Shown piece by piece: positions 1-5,864 of a stretch of DNA of 9,977 nucleotides (positions are counted from its first letter, which is position 1; each line of letters begins with the position of its first letter). The translations under genes and the position numbers were made by a program. The DNA lies in assembly GCA_947565255.1 (NCBI GenBank), contig CANOFI010000067.1, forward strand, positions 1 to 9,977, read 5' to 3'. Below the pieces are notes generated by a model. It was not told where the DNA came from. It did no database searches and saw only the letters and a program-made list of their open reading frames with translations. Source of the stretch: an uncultured Lachnospiraceae bacterium. Its GTDB lineage: Bacteria; Bacillota; Clostridia; Lachnospirales; Lachnospiraceae.

Positions 1-6
1 TTAAAT

Positions 7-35
7 AGCTTACCATATCTTTCTTCTTTTGTCAA
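7..35 (-). promoter_or_regulatory. Sigma-A promoter reading out of the left edge (distal of two)
   Basis: Read on the minus strand, a perfect -35 hexamer TTGACA (35-30) is followed by a 17-nt spacer and the -10 hexamer TAAGCT (12-7), preceded by TG in the extended -10 position. Transcription would start about at the window edge, so the gene it serves is not visible. It lies about 80 nt downstream of another consensus-like promoter, which is the arrangement often seen before strongly expressed units such as rRNA or tRNA operons. That identity is a guess. Confidence 0.65.
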
Positions 36-69
36 TATCTTTTTTTGATATTTTTAAAAAAATATTTCT

Positions 70-85
70 ACTGTTTTCAAACAGT
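70..85 (-). repeat. Short inverted repeat in the left-edge leader
   Basis: The arms 70-76 (ACTGTTT) and 79-85 (AAACAGT) are perfectly complementary, leaving a 2-nt loop, or 4 nt if the last pair opens. It could be a 5' stabilising hairpin of the transcript from the promoter at 120-92, or a weak terminator for the CvpA-like gene. The run of U does not follow directly, which argues against a classical terminator. Confidence 0.4.
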
Positions 86-91
86 GAGTTT

Positions 92-120
92 ATATTATAA
101 CAGCTTTTTTAAATTGTCAA
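92..120 (-). promoter_or_regulatory. Sigma-A promoter, proximal of two, just after the cvpA-like gene
   Basis: A perfect TTGACA (120-115 on the minus strand) begins 7 nt past the stop codon of the CvpA-like gene. A perfect TATAAT (99-94) follows after only 15 nt; with 17-nt spacing the -10 would be the poorer TAATAT (97-92). The predicted start near 87 puts a small hairpin (85-70, 6-7 bp) at the very 5' end of the transcript. Both tandem promoters point to a unit beyond the left edge. Confidence 0.6.
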
Positions 121-127
121 TCCTTTT

Positions 128-799
128 TTAAATAAAAACCAAAAATAAATTTTTTTCATATAGTATAGAAAGAATTGTACTGTCTTCAATCATTTTAAAA
201 CAGGCAGCCGCCCAATCGGCAGCGGAAAAAATTGTAATCACCGTAAAAAACAACCAGATCACCGTAATTCCTTCGAGCATCCCAAGCAAACAGCCTGCAA
301 GCTGATTCGCTCCGTGCACGATGGGCAATTTTGTTACAGAAATTAAAACCAGGCCCACCACGCGCAGCACAATATAGATAATAAGAAACAATCCAAGATG
401 AACCATAATCTCTATCACTTTTAATGTGATGCAATCCGCTACAATCTCTTTCCCTGTCGTATTCATGATATCTTTCTGTGCAAAACCGTTTTCTTCCGCA
501 GCCCTTGCAATTTCCCTGCTGATACCCTGCAGCATATGATAATCCTGAATCACTTCTTCAATTGTAGATGTCTCATCCATTTTTTCCCCAAGCGCGTCTG
601 TAACCGGAGATTTCACCGCATCGTATATTTTTTGATTGTTCTGCAGTAACCGAACACCTGCCGGAGCAAGAAAAAATACCAAAACAACTGCGAGCAGAAA
701 AGCAGAAACAGACAATACCATGCGCACCAGCCCACACCTGTACCCATGAAACATACATACTGCAAAAAGACCTATTGCACTTATAAAAAGCCAGTTCAT
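128..799 (-). CDS. CvpA-like integral membrane protein
   Basis: This is a 223-residue membrane protein that resembles the CvpA/colicin V production family. The family is named from a role in colicin V export in E. coli, and its biochemical function remains poorly defined. About four hydrophobic segments are visible: roughly residues 2-20, 26-47, 125-153 and 167-192. The loop at 50-120 is polar and rich in Glu and Asp. The second segment follows a basic motif (GYRCGLVRM) typical of the family, where Gly-x-x-x-G/Arg turns join the first two helices. The ATG at 799 is preceded by a strong ribosome binding site (AGAGGAGGAA). It lies 21 nt after the DUF5711-like gene, so the two are almost certainly co-transcribed. 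No clear intrinsic terminator follows; a new promoter begins 7 nt after the stop codon. The family assignment rests on topology and the N-terminal pattern and is fairly sure; the function is unknown. Confidence 0.8.
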   Translation of the reverse strand: MNWLFISAIGLFAVCMFHGYRCGLVRMVLSVSAFLLAVVLVFFLAPAGVRLLQNNQKIYDAVKSPVTDALGEKMDETSTIEEVIQDYHMLQGISREIARAAEENGFAQKDIMNTTGKEIVADCITLKVIEIMVHLGLFLIIYIVLRVVGLVLISVTKLPIVHGANQLAGCLLGMLEGITVIWLFFTVITIFSAADWAAACFKMIEDSTILSILYEKNLFLVFI

Positions 800-820
800 A
801 AAAAATTCCTCCTCTGTATC

Positions 821-2008
821 CTACTTTAACCGAATGGTTTGTATTTTTTTGTTCTGTACTACAATCATACTGTTTTCATCTAAAGGAAGCACATCCAAAA
901 GGCCATCCTGAAATCCGCCCTGAAATTTTAATTTTCCCTGAAAATTATAAATCTGGCACTGGCTGTCACTTATCAGATATACCAATTCATTTTTTATTTT
1001 TACCTCTTTGTAGTTTAAATCAAACGGCAGAGATAACACTTCTTTCCCTTTTAAGTCGAAGACCTTTAATAAATAAGGCTTGTCTTTTGACTGTTCGAGC
1101 ACAAATCCGATATAGGAATCCGTATAACAAATCGAACGGATTTTCTCCTTAAAATCCTTTTTCCCCTGTGCCACCGGTCTCTGACTGCCCTGGAAAATTT
1201 CAAAAAATTCATCTCCGAACGCAATCGCTGTCGTTGCGTTGACAAATTCTATTTTGGGAATAATCGCTTTATCGTATTCTTTTGCACTTACCAAATGGTC
1301 AATTTCATTTGCACCCACTGTATCAAAATTATAAAAAGCAACTTTTGTCTTAATATCTCCGCTCTCAAGGGACATATAGGACACCGCCATCTTCATACCG
1401 TCGTTCGAAAGGGAAATATCCATAGGGAACCCACTTTTCTCAATCGGCGCCTTATTTTCTGCCAAAAGTATTCCCGCGCGGTCATAATAGTTAATCCGGT
1501 TTACATCACCATCCTCCATAAGCACTGCAACAACTCCCTGGTCGGCCACTTCTATCCTTTTAATGGGAAGCTGGGTTTCTACCTCTCCTTTTAGCCCTTC
1601 TTCACCCAGCACATAAAACTTCGTACCATTCGTATCACACACTGCAATATAGGACCCGCATACATCAACCATCGGACTCTTCATCTCATAGCTCTGGTTC
1701 CAAAGCGCTTCATATTTTTCATCATAGCAGGAAATCCCATCCATCCCGTATCGGACAAGTTTACCCTGCAGCTGTATGTATTTTGCACCTTCATTGTCAT
1801 CTTTTATAAATTCTCTTGTTACTTCGTATTCCTTGTACACCCGGTTTATATTGTAATAATAAATTGCCGCACAAAAAATGATAATTACCAGAGCGCTTCC
1901 CCCTGCAATCATCCACACCTTTCGCCGGTGCTGGCGCATTTTTTCGCGGTATTCTTTTGAATACATATCCTGTTGTTTTTTTCTGAAATACTCTTTTGCG
2001 TTTGTCAT
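821..2008 (-). CDS. DUF5711-like membrane-anchored extracytoplasmic protein
   Basis: This is a 395-residue protein with a charged cytoplasmic N-terminus (about residues 1-30, rich in Lys, Arg and Gln), one transmembrane helix (about 31-52, starting VWMIAGGSALVIII) and a large domain of about 340 residues outside the membrane. The outer part consists of short beta-strand-like stretches ending in turns (for example GKLVRYGMDGISCYD, GKEVLSLPFDL, GKLKFQGGF), which suggests a beta-propeller or PQQ/WD40-like fold, as in the DUF5711 proteins of Clostridia. Known biology stops there: no activity has been assigned to this family that I can name. The ATG at 2008 was chosen because AAGGATGG lies about 7 nt upstream and the preceding stretch is hairpin-rich non-coding sequence; the upstream in-frame TTG at 2074 has no support. 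It forms a likely operon with the CvpA-like gene, and a promoter 450 nt upstream (2461-2433) is the best candidate for driving both. Confidence 0.72.
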   Translation of the reverse strand: MTNAKEYFRKKQQDMYSKEYREKMRQHRRKVWMIAGGSALVIIIFCAAIYYYNINRVYKEYEVTREFIKDDNEGAKYIQLQGKLVRYGMDGISCYDEKYEALWNQSYEMKSPMVDVCGSYIAVCDTNGTKFYVLGEEGLKGEVETQLPIKRIEVADQGVVAVLMEDGDVNRINYYDRAGILLAENKAPIEKSGFPMDISLSNDGMKMAVSYMSLESGDIKTKVAFYNFDTVGANEIDHLVSAKEYDKAIIPKIEFVNATTAIAFGDEFFEIFQGSQRPVAQGKKDFKEKIRSICYTDSYIGFVLEQSKDKPYLLKVFDLKGKEVLSLPFDLNYKEVKIKNELVYLISDSQCQIYNFQGKLKFQGGFQDGLLDVLPLDENSMIVVQNKKIQTIRLK

Positions 2009-2076
2009 GTTTCCATCCTTAAGATTCTGTGTTAAAAGCAGCTGAGAGGGTGAGGAGTGTCCTATGCTGCGCAAGA

Positions 2077-2154
2077 GGGATTTTTAGTTTTCCTTTACTG
2101 TGCAGTGCGCAGCGTGCATTTGGTAAATTCTCGTTTCCCTCTACTACGCAGTGC
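2077..2154 (-). repeat. Imperfect tandem direct repeat of about 32 nt
   Basis: Minus-strand units at 2154-2122 and 2108-2077 both begin GCACTGC and share AGTA, AGG and AAAC blocks in the same order and spacing, with differences mainly at single G/A and C/T positions. The 13 nt between them is also GC-rich and contains a GCGCA core. The pattern suggests an old duplication or a repeated binding site. No function can be assigned. Confidence 0.5.
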
Positions 2155-2155
2155 A

Positions 2156-2184
2156 AATTCGGAAAATCAAAGATTTTCCGAATT
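2156..2184. repeat. Perfect 13-bp inverted repeat
   Basis: The arms 2156-2168 and 2172-2184 (AATTCGGAAAATC and its complement) match at all 13 positions around a 3-nt loop. On the minus strand only a few U follow, so terminator function is unlikely. Confidence 0.85.
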
Positions 2185-2187
2185 CAC

Positions 2188-2248
2188 GGGCGTTTCCGCT
2201 CCGCTTCGGTCCGTACTAAGCGAGTGCCACCGGCACTCAGTACCGCCC
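2188..2248 (-). repeat. Branched stem-loop: outer stem enclosing a bulged hairpin
   Basis: An outer 5-bp GC stem (2188-2192 with 2244-2248, GGGCG/CGCCC) encloses a hairpin in which 2213-2217 pairs with 2239-2243 and 2222-2228 pairs with 2232-2238, with a 3-nt loop and a 4-nt bulge at 2218-2221. A second small stem (CCG/CGG) can form in the purine-rich segment near 2195-2210. Together this looks like a three-way junction, a shape more typical of structured RNA than of a terminator. Confidence 0.6.
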
Positions 2249-2251
2249 TAT

Positions 2252-2316
2252 GGAAAAGGCCAAAGATAAATTTTTTTACATGCAAGCATGACAAAAATTT
2301 ATCTTCGTCCTTTTCC
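2252..2316. repeat. Long 65-nt inverted repeat
   Basis: Three stacked perfect stems share one axis: 2252-2259 with 2309-2316 (8 bp), 2263-2275 with 2293-2305 (13 bp) and 2279-2283 with 2286-2290 (5 bp, 2-nt loop), separated by small internal loops of 2-3 nt. That makes 26 paired positions. It would be the most stable element in the region when transcribed from either strand. Confidence 0.85.
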
Positions 2317-2343
2317 GCACTGCTCATTGCTTTCGTGCATAGT

Positions 2344-2368
2344 ATACCATGTGCTCCGCACATGGTAT
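2344..2368. repeat. Perfect 11-bp inverted repeat
   Basis: The arms 2344-2354 (ATACCATGTGC) and 2358-2368 are complementary at all positions around a 3-nt loop. One arm overlaps the 12-bp sequence that recurs at 2431-2442. A further small perfect stem (2372-2376 with 2380-2384, 3-nt loop) lies directly next to it. Confidence 0.85.
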
Positions 2369-2371
2369 GTC

Positions 2372-2384
2372 GGAACTTTGTTCC
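2372..2384. repeat. Small 5-bp perfect inverted repeat
   Basis: GGAAC at 2372-2376 and GTTCC at 2380-2384 flank a 3-nt loop. It is short, but it lies 3 nt from the 11-bp palindrome and adds to the chain of hairpins. Confidence 0.5.
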
Positions 2385-2432
2385 TCCTGATGCACACTCG
2401 CTTCGCTCGGCGCTTGTATAATATCTGTCGAT

Positions 2433-2461
2433 AGTATACCATATCTTCAAATTTTTTACAA
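2433..2461 (-). promoter_or_regulatory. Sigma-A promoter upstream of the hairpin region
   Basis: Minus-strand TTGTAA (2461-2456), a 17-nt spacer and TATACT (2438-2433) with TG in the extended -10 position. It starts about 26 nt after the rsfS stop codon. The predicted start near 2426 gives a leader of roughly 420 nt before the DUF5711-like gene, so the hairpin chain would be transcribed. The core -10 recurs inside the palindrome at 2339-2350, but that copy has no -35 partner. Confidence 0.6.
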
Positions 2462-2486
2462 TTGTTTTTAGAAAAACGCATTTAAT

Positions 2487-2837
2487 TTACAGCTGCTCTT
2501 TCGTAATCTCTTTTCCGTCCCTCCAGATGCGCTCGATATCATAAAACAGTCTGTTTTCCGTATCAAACACATGGATAATGACATTTCCGTAATCCATTAA
2601 AATCCAGTTTGCCGTACGGTATCCTTCCATTTGTTTTAAGGCAAAGCCTCCTTTTTGCATGGCCTCTTCTACATTGTCAATCATCGCCTGCACCTGGTTT
2701 TTGTTCGTTCCGTCCGCGATAATAAAAAAATCTGCAATTGTAGAAATTTCACTGATATCAAGAATGGTAATATTTCCGGCCTTTTTGTCTTCCAAAGCCT
2801 CTACGGCAACTCTTGCCATTTTTTTTGACTGTTCCAT
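2487..2837 (-). CDS. rsfS: Ribosomal silencing factor RsfS (Iojap/YbeB family)
   Basis: RsfS binds protein L14 on the 50S subunit and prevents 30S joining when nutrients are short. The 116-residue length is normal for the family. The family pattern is plain: an N-terminal helix (MARVAVEALEDKKAGN), then ITILDISEIS and ADFFIIADGTNKNQVQAM at about residues 25-53, the GYRTANWILMDYGNVIIHVF stretch at about 72-91, and a C-terminal FYDIERIWRDGK. The ATG at 2837 has AAAAGGAGAA upstream. The start lies 14 nt after the yqeK stop codon, so it is the last gene of the obgE-yhbY-nadD-yqeK-rsfS unit. In some related genomes a LytR-type gene sits between yqeK and rsfS; none is present here. No terminator with a U-run follows. 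Confidence 0.96.
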   Translation of the reverse strand: MEQSKKMARVAVEALEDKKAGNITILDISEISTIADFFIIADGTNKNQVQAMIDNVEEAMQKGGFALKQMEGYRTANWILMDYGNVIIHVFDTENRLFYDIERIWRDGKEITKEQL

Positions 2838-2851
2838 CGTGTTCTCCTTTT

Positions 2852-3442
2852 CTATCGGTCCTCTAGTGGTCTGCTGTTTTTATAAAATTCATAGGCTTTC
2901 CGGGTCATCGGGTCTGATTCCATGCTGCAGGATTGCAGATAATCAAGGGTATCCGACAAAATCATCAGCAGCGCCTTATCGATATCAATAAATGCCACAC
3001 GCCGGATTTCCGGCAGATTTTGTGCCTTGTGGCGCATCGGCTCAATATAATCTGCGATATAAATGATTTTTTCAAGCAGCGACATGTTCGGCCGGCCGGT
3101 TGTATGGTACAAAATCGCGCGGACAATGTCTTTATCTGTAATTTTGTATTTGTGCATGGCCAGGTACGCGCCGATTTTGGAATGCAGCAGCATAGGGTTG
3201 GCCAGTTCTGCTTCCGATAATGCAATATTATACTTCTCACTGAGCTGCATGGCTCTTTCCAGTGAAATGCATTTTGCATTGTCATGAAGGATGCCGGCAA
3301 TCTGTGCCTTTTCGATATCCGCGCCATAGCGCATTGCAAGCGCGGCCGCTGTGTAGGCAACGCCGATGGTATGTTCATAGCGCTCCGCATCCAGTTTTTT
3401 CTGCAGCCGTTTTTTGTACAGATCAATATTATTTTTGTGCAT
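2852..3442 (-). CDS. yqeK: YqeK-type HD-domain diadenosine tetraphosphate hydrolase
   Basis: YqeK proteins are HD-superfamily metal-dependent phosphohydrolases that split Ap4A symmetrically into two ADP. The metal-binding residues can be seen: His24 (YEHTIGV), the His53-Asp54 pair (GILHDNAK), His87 (LLHSKIG), His113 (YHTTGRP) and Asp131 (IADYIEP). At 196 residues it has normal length. The ATG at 3442 is preferred because AAGGAG stands 8 nt before it; an in-frame GTG at 3451 would overlap that ribosome binding site. It follows nadD by 31 nt and precedes rsfS by 14 nt. This neighbourhood is the common Firmicutes arrangement and points to one transcript. Confidence 0.93.
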   Translation of the reverse strand: MHKNNIDLYKKRLQKKLDAERYEHTIGVAYTAAALAMRYGADIEKAQIAGILHDNAKCISLERAMQLSEKYNIALSEAELANPMLLHSKIGAYLAMHKYKITDKDIVRAILYHTTGRPNMSLLEKIIYIADYIEPMRHKAQNLPEIRRVAFIDIDKALLMILSDTLDYLQSCSMESDPMTRKAYEFYKNSRPLEDR

Positions 3443-3473
3443 AACCTTCACTCCTTGTTGCCGGTATTTTGTT

Positions 3474-4103
3474 TTATTCGAACGTTTGTTTGTACATGTT
3501 GTGTTTTTCTACATAATTCCATACAGGATCCGGCACATAATAGCGGATGCTTTTTCCCTCAGCCGCAAAACGGCGCAGCATACTTGAGGAAATGCTGATG
3601 CACGGACAGTCCAGAAGCTCTGCCTGGGTCTGGTACTGTTTTTTTAACTGTGCCATCTGTTTTTTCATCTCCTCTAGGGAATACATCTGCTCTCTGTCCC
3701 CCGCCGTATAGCTGCGGTTTGCCACAAGCAGAATGCAGTGCCTGCTTATGACCTCCGGGTGCTTCCACTCATCAAACGTAAACAAAGAATCCGCCCCCGC
3801 AATGAAATAAAAGGTGGCCTCTGGATACTGCTCCTTTAACAGGGCAAACGTTTCACAGGTGTAGGTGTATCCGGCCCGTTTCAGTTCAAAATCAGAAAAT
3901 ACAAAATGCGGATTATCCCGGATTGCCAGGTTAACCAGCTCGGAACGTATGTTCGCATCCGTGACCTTCTGACCGGATTTGTGGGCAGGCAGTCCGCTCG
4001 GCATAAACCAGACACAGTCTAATGCATACTGTTCAAGCGCCGTCTGTGCCAAAAGCAGATGGCCTATATGCACCGGGTCAAAGGTTCCTCCCAAAATTCC
4101 AAT
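3474..4103 (-). CDS. nadD: Nicotinate-nucleotide adenylyltransferase NadD (start uncertain)
   Basis: NadD joins nicotinate mononucleotide to AMP, the step before NAD synthetase. The nucleotidyltransferase signature GGTFDPVHIGHLLLAQ begins within six residues of the proposed start and contains the (T/H)xGH-type motif. The C-terminal ISSSMLRR...GKSIRYYVPDPVWNYV pattern is also typical. With the start at 4103 the protein has 209 residues, the usual size. The start is a problem: no ATG, GTG or TTG lies where the family normally begins. The codon there is ATT, 1 nt after the yhbY stop codon. Alternatives are TTG at 4184 or 4181, preceded by GAGGTGG, which add 26-27 basic residues but lie inside yhbY, or a far-upstream ATG at 4241. 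Function is certain; the first codon is not. Confidence 0.9.
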   Translation of the reverse strand: MGILGGTFDPVHIGHLLLAQTALEQYALDCVWFMPSGLPAHKSGQKVTDANIRSELVNLAIRDNPHFVFSDFELKRAGYTYTCETFALLKEQYPEATFYFIAGADSLFTFDEWKHPEVISRHCILLVANRSYTAGDREQMYSLEEMKKQMAQLKKQYQTQAELLDCPCISISSSMLRRFAAEGKSIRYYVPDPVWNYVEKHNMYKQTFE

Positions 4104-4104
4104 T

Positions 4105-4407
4105 TTACTTTTTGGCCGGTGATGGCAGCTCGATTCGCTTTTTATTTTTTGATTCTTTATACAATGTGATTTTTTTTCCAACAACCTGAACCACCTCTGA
4201 TTTTGTCCGTTCTGCCAGAGTCTGTGCAATGCCGCCGGCATCGTCGGGACAGTTTTTTAATACGCTGATTTTAACCAGTTCTCTCGCTTCTAACGCCTCT
4301 GCTATGGCCATGGTCATCTCCGGTGTGATGGAAGCCTTTCCGACCTGGAAAATTGGTTCCAGAGAATGAGCGAGGCTTCGCAAATAAGCTCTTTGCTTGC
4401 TAGTCAT
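4105..4407 (-). CDS. yhbY: YhbY-family ribosome assembly RNA-binding protein
   Basis: This is a 100-residue protein with a single CRS1/YhbY (CRM) domain, a small RNA-binding fold associated with pre-50S particles. It begins with the family pattern TSKQRAYLRSLAHSLEPIFQVGKASIT, followed by ALEARELVKISVLKNC at about 37-52 and SEVVQVVGKKITLYKES at about 69-85. The C-terminus is lysine-rich. The ATG at 4407 has AAAGGA about 7 nt upstream. It lies 97 nt after the obgE stop codon and its own stop codon is 1 nt from the putative nadD start, which suggests translational coupling between yhbY and nadD. Confidence 0.93.
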   Translation of the reverse strand: MTSKQRAYLRSLAHSLEPIFQVGKASITPEMTMAIAEALEARELVKISVLKNCPDDAGGIAQTLAERTKSEVVQVVGKKITLYKESKNKKRIELPSPAKK

Positions 4408-4420
4408 AGTTTATCCTTTC

Positions 4421-4486
4421 TTATTCCATTTCATCAGCTGTCTGTAAAATTTCATCAATATTTTCACAACCGCCTGTCATTTTCAT
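4421..4486 (-). CDS. Possible 21-codon ORF between obgE and yhbY
   Basis: ATG at 4486 opens a 21-residue frame beginning MKMTGGCENIDEIL and ending DEME before TAA. It is in the same frame as obgE: after the obgE stop TAG, 26 sense codons run to this TAA. The composition is acidic and protein-like, with one cysteine. No good ribosome binding site is visible upstream. It could be a real small peptide coupled to obgE translation, a remnant, or chance. No homologue is recognised. Confidence 0.25.
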   Translation of the reverse strand: MKMTGGCENIDEILQTADEME

Positions 4487-4501
4487 AAAATATTTTGCAT
4501 T

Positions 4502-5791
4502 CTATTTGTAATAGTCAAATTCCAAATCGTAAACCCGGACCGTATCGCCTTCCTGAATTCCCGCTGCCTCCAGCTGCTCTAAAATGCCCTGATCCTTAAA
4601 AAACCGCTGAAAAAAGGCAAATCCTTTTTCGGAATCCAGGTTCGTGTAGCCTAACATCTTTTCTATGCGCGCCCCTTCCACTTCAAAAGCGCCGTCCTCC
4701 GCTTTTTTCACAGTAATTAACGAATCGTCCTCTGTCTGGAAATCCGGAAAATACTCCTGCTCAAATACCACCGGCTCCTTACCGCTCTCTTCCACCATGC
4801 GGCTGACCGCATAGAGAAGTTCCTTTAACCCTTTTCCGGTGACGGCGGAAATAGGAAAGATTTGATAGCCCTGCGGCTCAAATTCCTTTCGCAGTCGTTC
4901 TATTGGGTCCTCCTCCCCGTCCTGTACATAGATCACATCGGTTTTGTTGGCGGCAATGACCTGTGGGCGTTTTGTGATATCAGCATTATAGGTCTCCAGC
5001 TCTTTATTAATGGCGTAGACATCTGCGACCGGGTCCCGTCCTTCTGTGGATGCCGCATCTACCATGTGGATGATGACTTTCGTCCGCTCAATATGGCGCA
5101 GAAAGTCATGTCCAAGCCCGATTCCTTCCGATGCGCCTTCAATCAGACCGGGAATGTCGGCAATGACAAAGCCCGGCGCTCCGTCTAAGTCCACGACGCC
5201 GAGATTTGGACTTAAAGTCGTAAAATGATAATTGGCAATTTTGGGCTTTGCATTGGTCACATGGGAAAGCAGCGTGGATTTTCCGACATTCGGAAATCCG
5301 ACCAGACCTGCATCCGCAATGACTTTCAGCTCCAGTTGTACGCACAATTCGCGCCCTGGTTTGCCCGGCTGCGCATATTTCGGCGCCTGCATGGTCGCCG
5401 TTGCAAAATGCTGGTTCCCAAGACCGCCGCGTCCGCCCTTTAATATGACGGCACGGGTATGGCTGCCAGACATATCGGCGATGACCTGTCCGCTTTCTGC
5501 TTCCTTTAAAAGCGTCCCCGCCGGAACCTTAATAATGATATCATCCCCATCTGCACCGTGACAATTCCGTTTTTTTCCCTGTTCGCCGTCCTGCGCATAA
5601 TATTTGCCTTTGTGACGGAAATCGGATAACGTATTGATTCCCGGATCGATTTCAAAAATCACATCGCCGCCGTGTCCGCCGTCCCCGCCGTCCGGTCCGC
5701 CGTTCGGAACATATTTTTCGCGGCGGAAACTGACATGTCCGTCCCCGCCTTTTCCTGAGCGTATATAGATGACTGCTTTGTCTGCAAACAT
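4502..5791 (-). CDS. obgE: Obg family GTPase (ObgE/CgtA)
   Basis: This is the essential GTPase that helps late 50S assembly and links growth to nucleotide levels. The 429 residues carry all three domains. The glycine-rich Obg fold spans about 1-157, with SGKGGDGHVSFRRE and the GGPDGGDGGHGGD run at 31-43. The G domain has G1 GFPNVGKS at 165-172, Thr191-Thr192 in the switch I region, G3 DIPG at 212-215, G4 NKTD at 282-285 and SAV at 315-317. The C-terminal OCT domain covers about 350-429. The ATG at 5791 was chosen because AGGAGGG stands 5 nt upstream and the family begins MFxDxAxIxxxxGxGG; a longer frame to 5926 only reads through hairpins. It follows the rpmA terminator and leads the yhbY-nadD-yqeK-rsfS genes. 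No clear promoter is seen in its 200-nt leader. Confidence 0.97.
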   Translation of the reverse strand: MFADKAVIYIRSGKGGDGHVSFRREKYVPNGGPDGGDGGHGGDVIFEIDPGINTLSDFRHKGKYYAQDGEQGKKRNCHGADGDDIIIKVPAGTLLKEAESGQVIADMSGSHTRAVILKGGRGGLGNQHFATATMQAPKYAQPGKPGRELCVQLELKVIADAGLVGFPNVGKSTLLSHVTNAKPKIANYHFTTLSPNLGVVDLDGAPGFVIADIPGLIEGASEGIGLGHDFLRHIERTKVIIHMVDAASTEGRDPVADVYAINKELETYNADITKRPQVIAANKTDVIYVQDGEEDPIERLRKEFEPQGYQIFPISAVTGKGLKELLYAVSRMVEESGKEPVVFEQEYFPDFQTEDDSLITVKKAEDGAFEVEGARIEKMLGYTNLDSEKGFAFFQRFFKDQGILEQLEAAGIQEGDTVRVYDLEFDYYK

Positions 5792-5864
5792 ACGATCCCT
5801 CCTTTCTTCCTTTCCGCGTCCGTGTGCAATCGAGTAGGGAAGATTTTCTCCCTGCCCGCCGCGC

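Larger units (their letters stand above)
2009..2486. other. Gene-free region filled with inverted repeats
   Basis: No credible gene lies in these 478 nt between rsfS and the DUF5711-like gene. It holds a promoter at its upstream end (2461-2433), at least five strong inverted repeats (2156-2184, 2188-2248, 2252-2316, 2344-2368, 2372-2384), an imperfect direct repeat (2077-2108 and 2122-2154) and an exact 12-bp direct repeat (2339-2350 and 2431-2442). Open frames that cross it on both strands read through the palindromes and have low-complexity, implausible translations. None of the stems is followed by a proper U-run, so these are not ordinary terminators. The two leading explanations are a structured leader or non-coding RNA of about 400 nt, or a pile-up of dispersed palindromic repeats. 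Confidence 0.75.

Noticed and set aside
1295..1594. A 99-codon plus-strand frame antisense to the DUF5711-like gene
   Set aside because: No ribosome binding site or recognisable domain, and the minus-strand frame is the clear protein. The same holds for the plus-strand frames over yqeK, obgE, the ABC genes and rng.
2156..2184. The 13-bp palindrome as an intrinsic terminator
   Set aside because: Only three U follow on the minus strand and no U-run follows on the plus strand; the arms are also unusually perfect and belong to a chain of similar hairpins.
2029..2421. A 130-codon open frame on the plus strand, and overlapping minus-strand frames, across the hairpin region
   Set aside because: The translations run straight through perfect palindromes, have odd composition and no recognisable domain, and lack a convincing ribosome binding site. 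They are by-products of the repeats.
2041..2442. A CRISPR array or integron-like array in the repeat region
   Set aside because: The hairpins differ in sequence and spacing, there are no regularly spaced identical repeats, and no cas or integrase gene is in the window.
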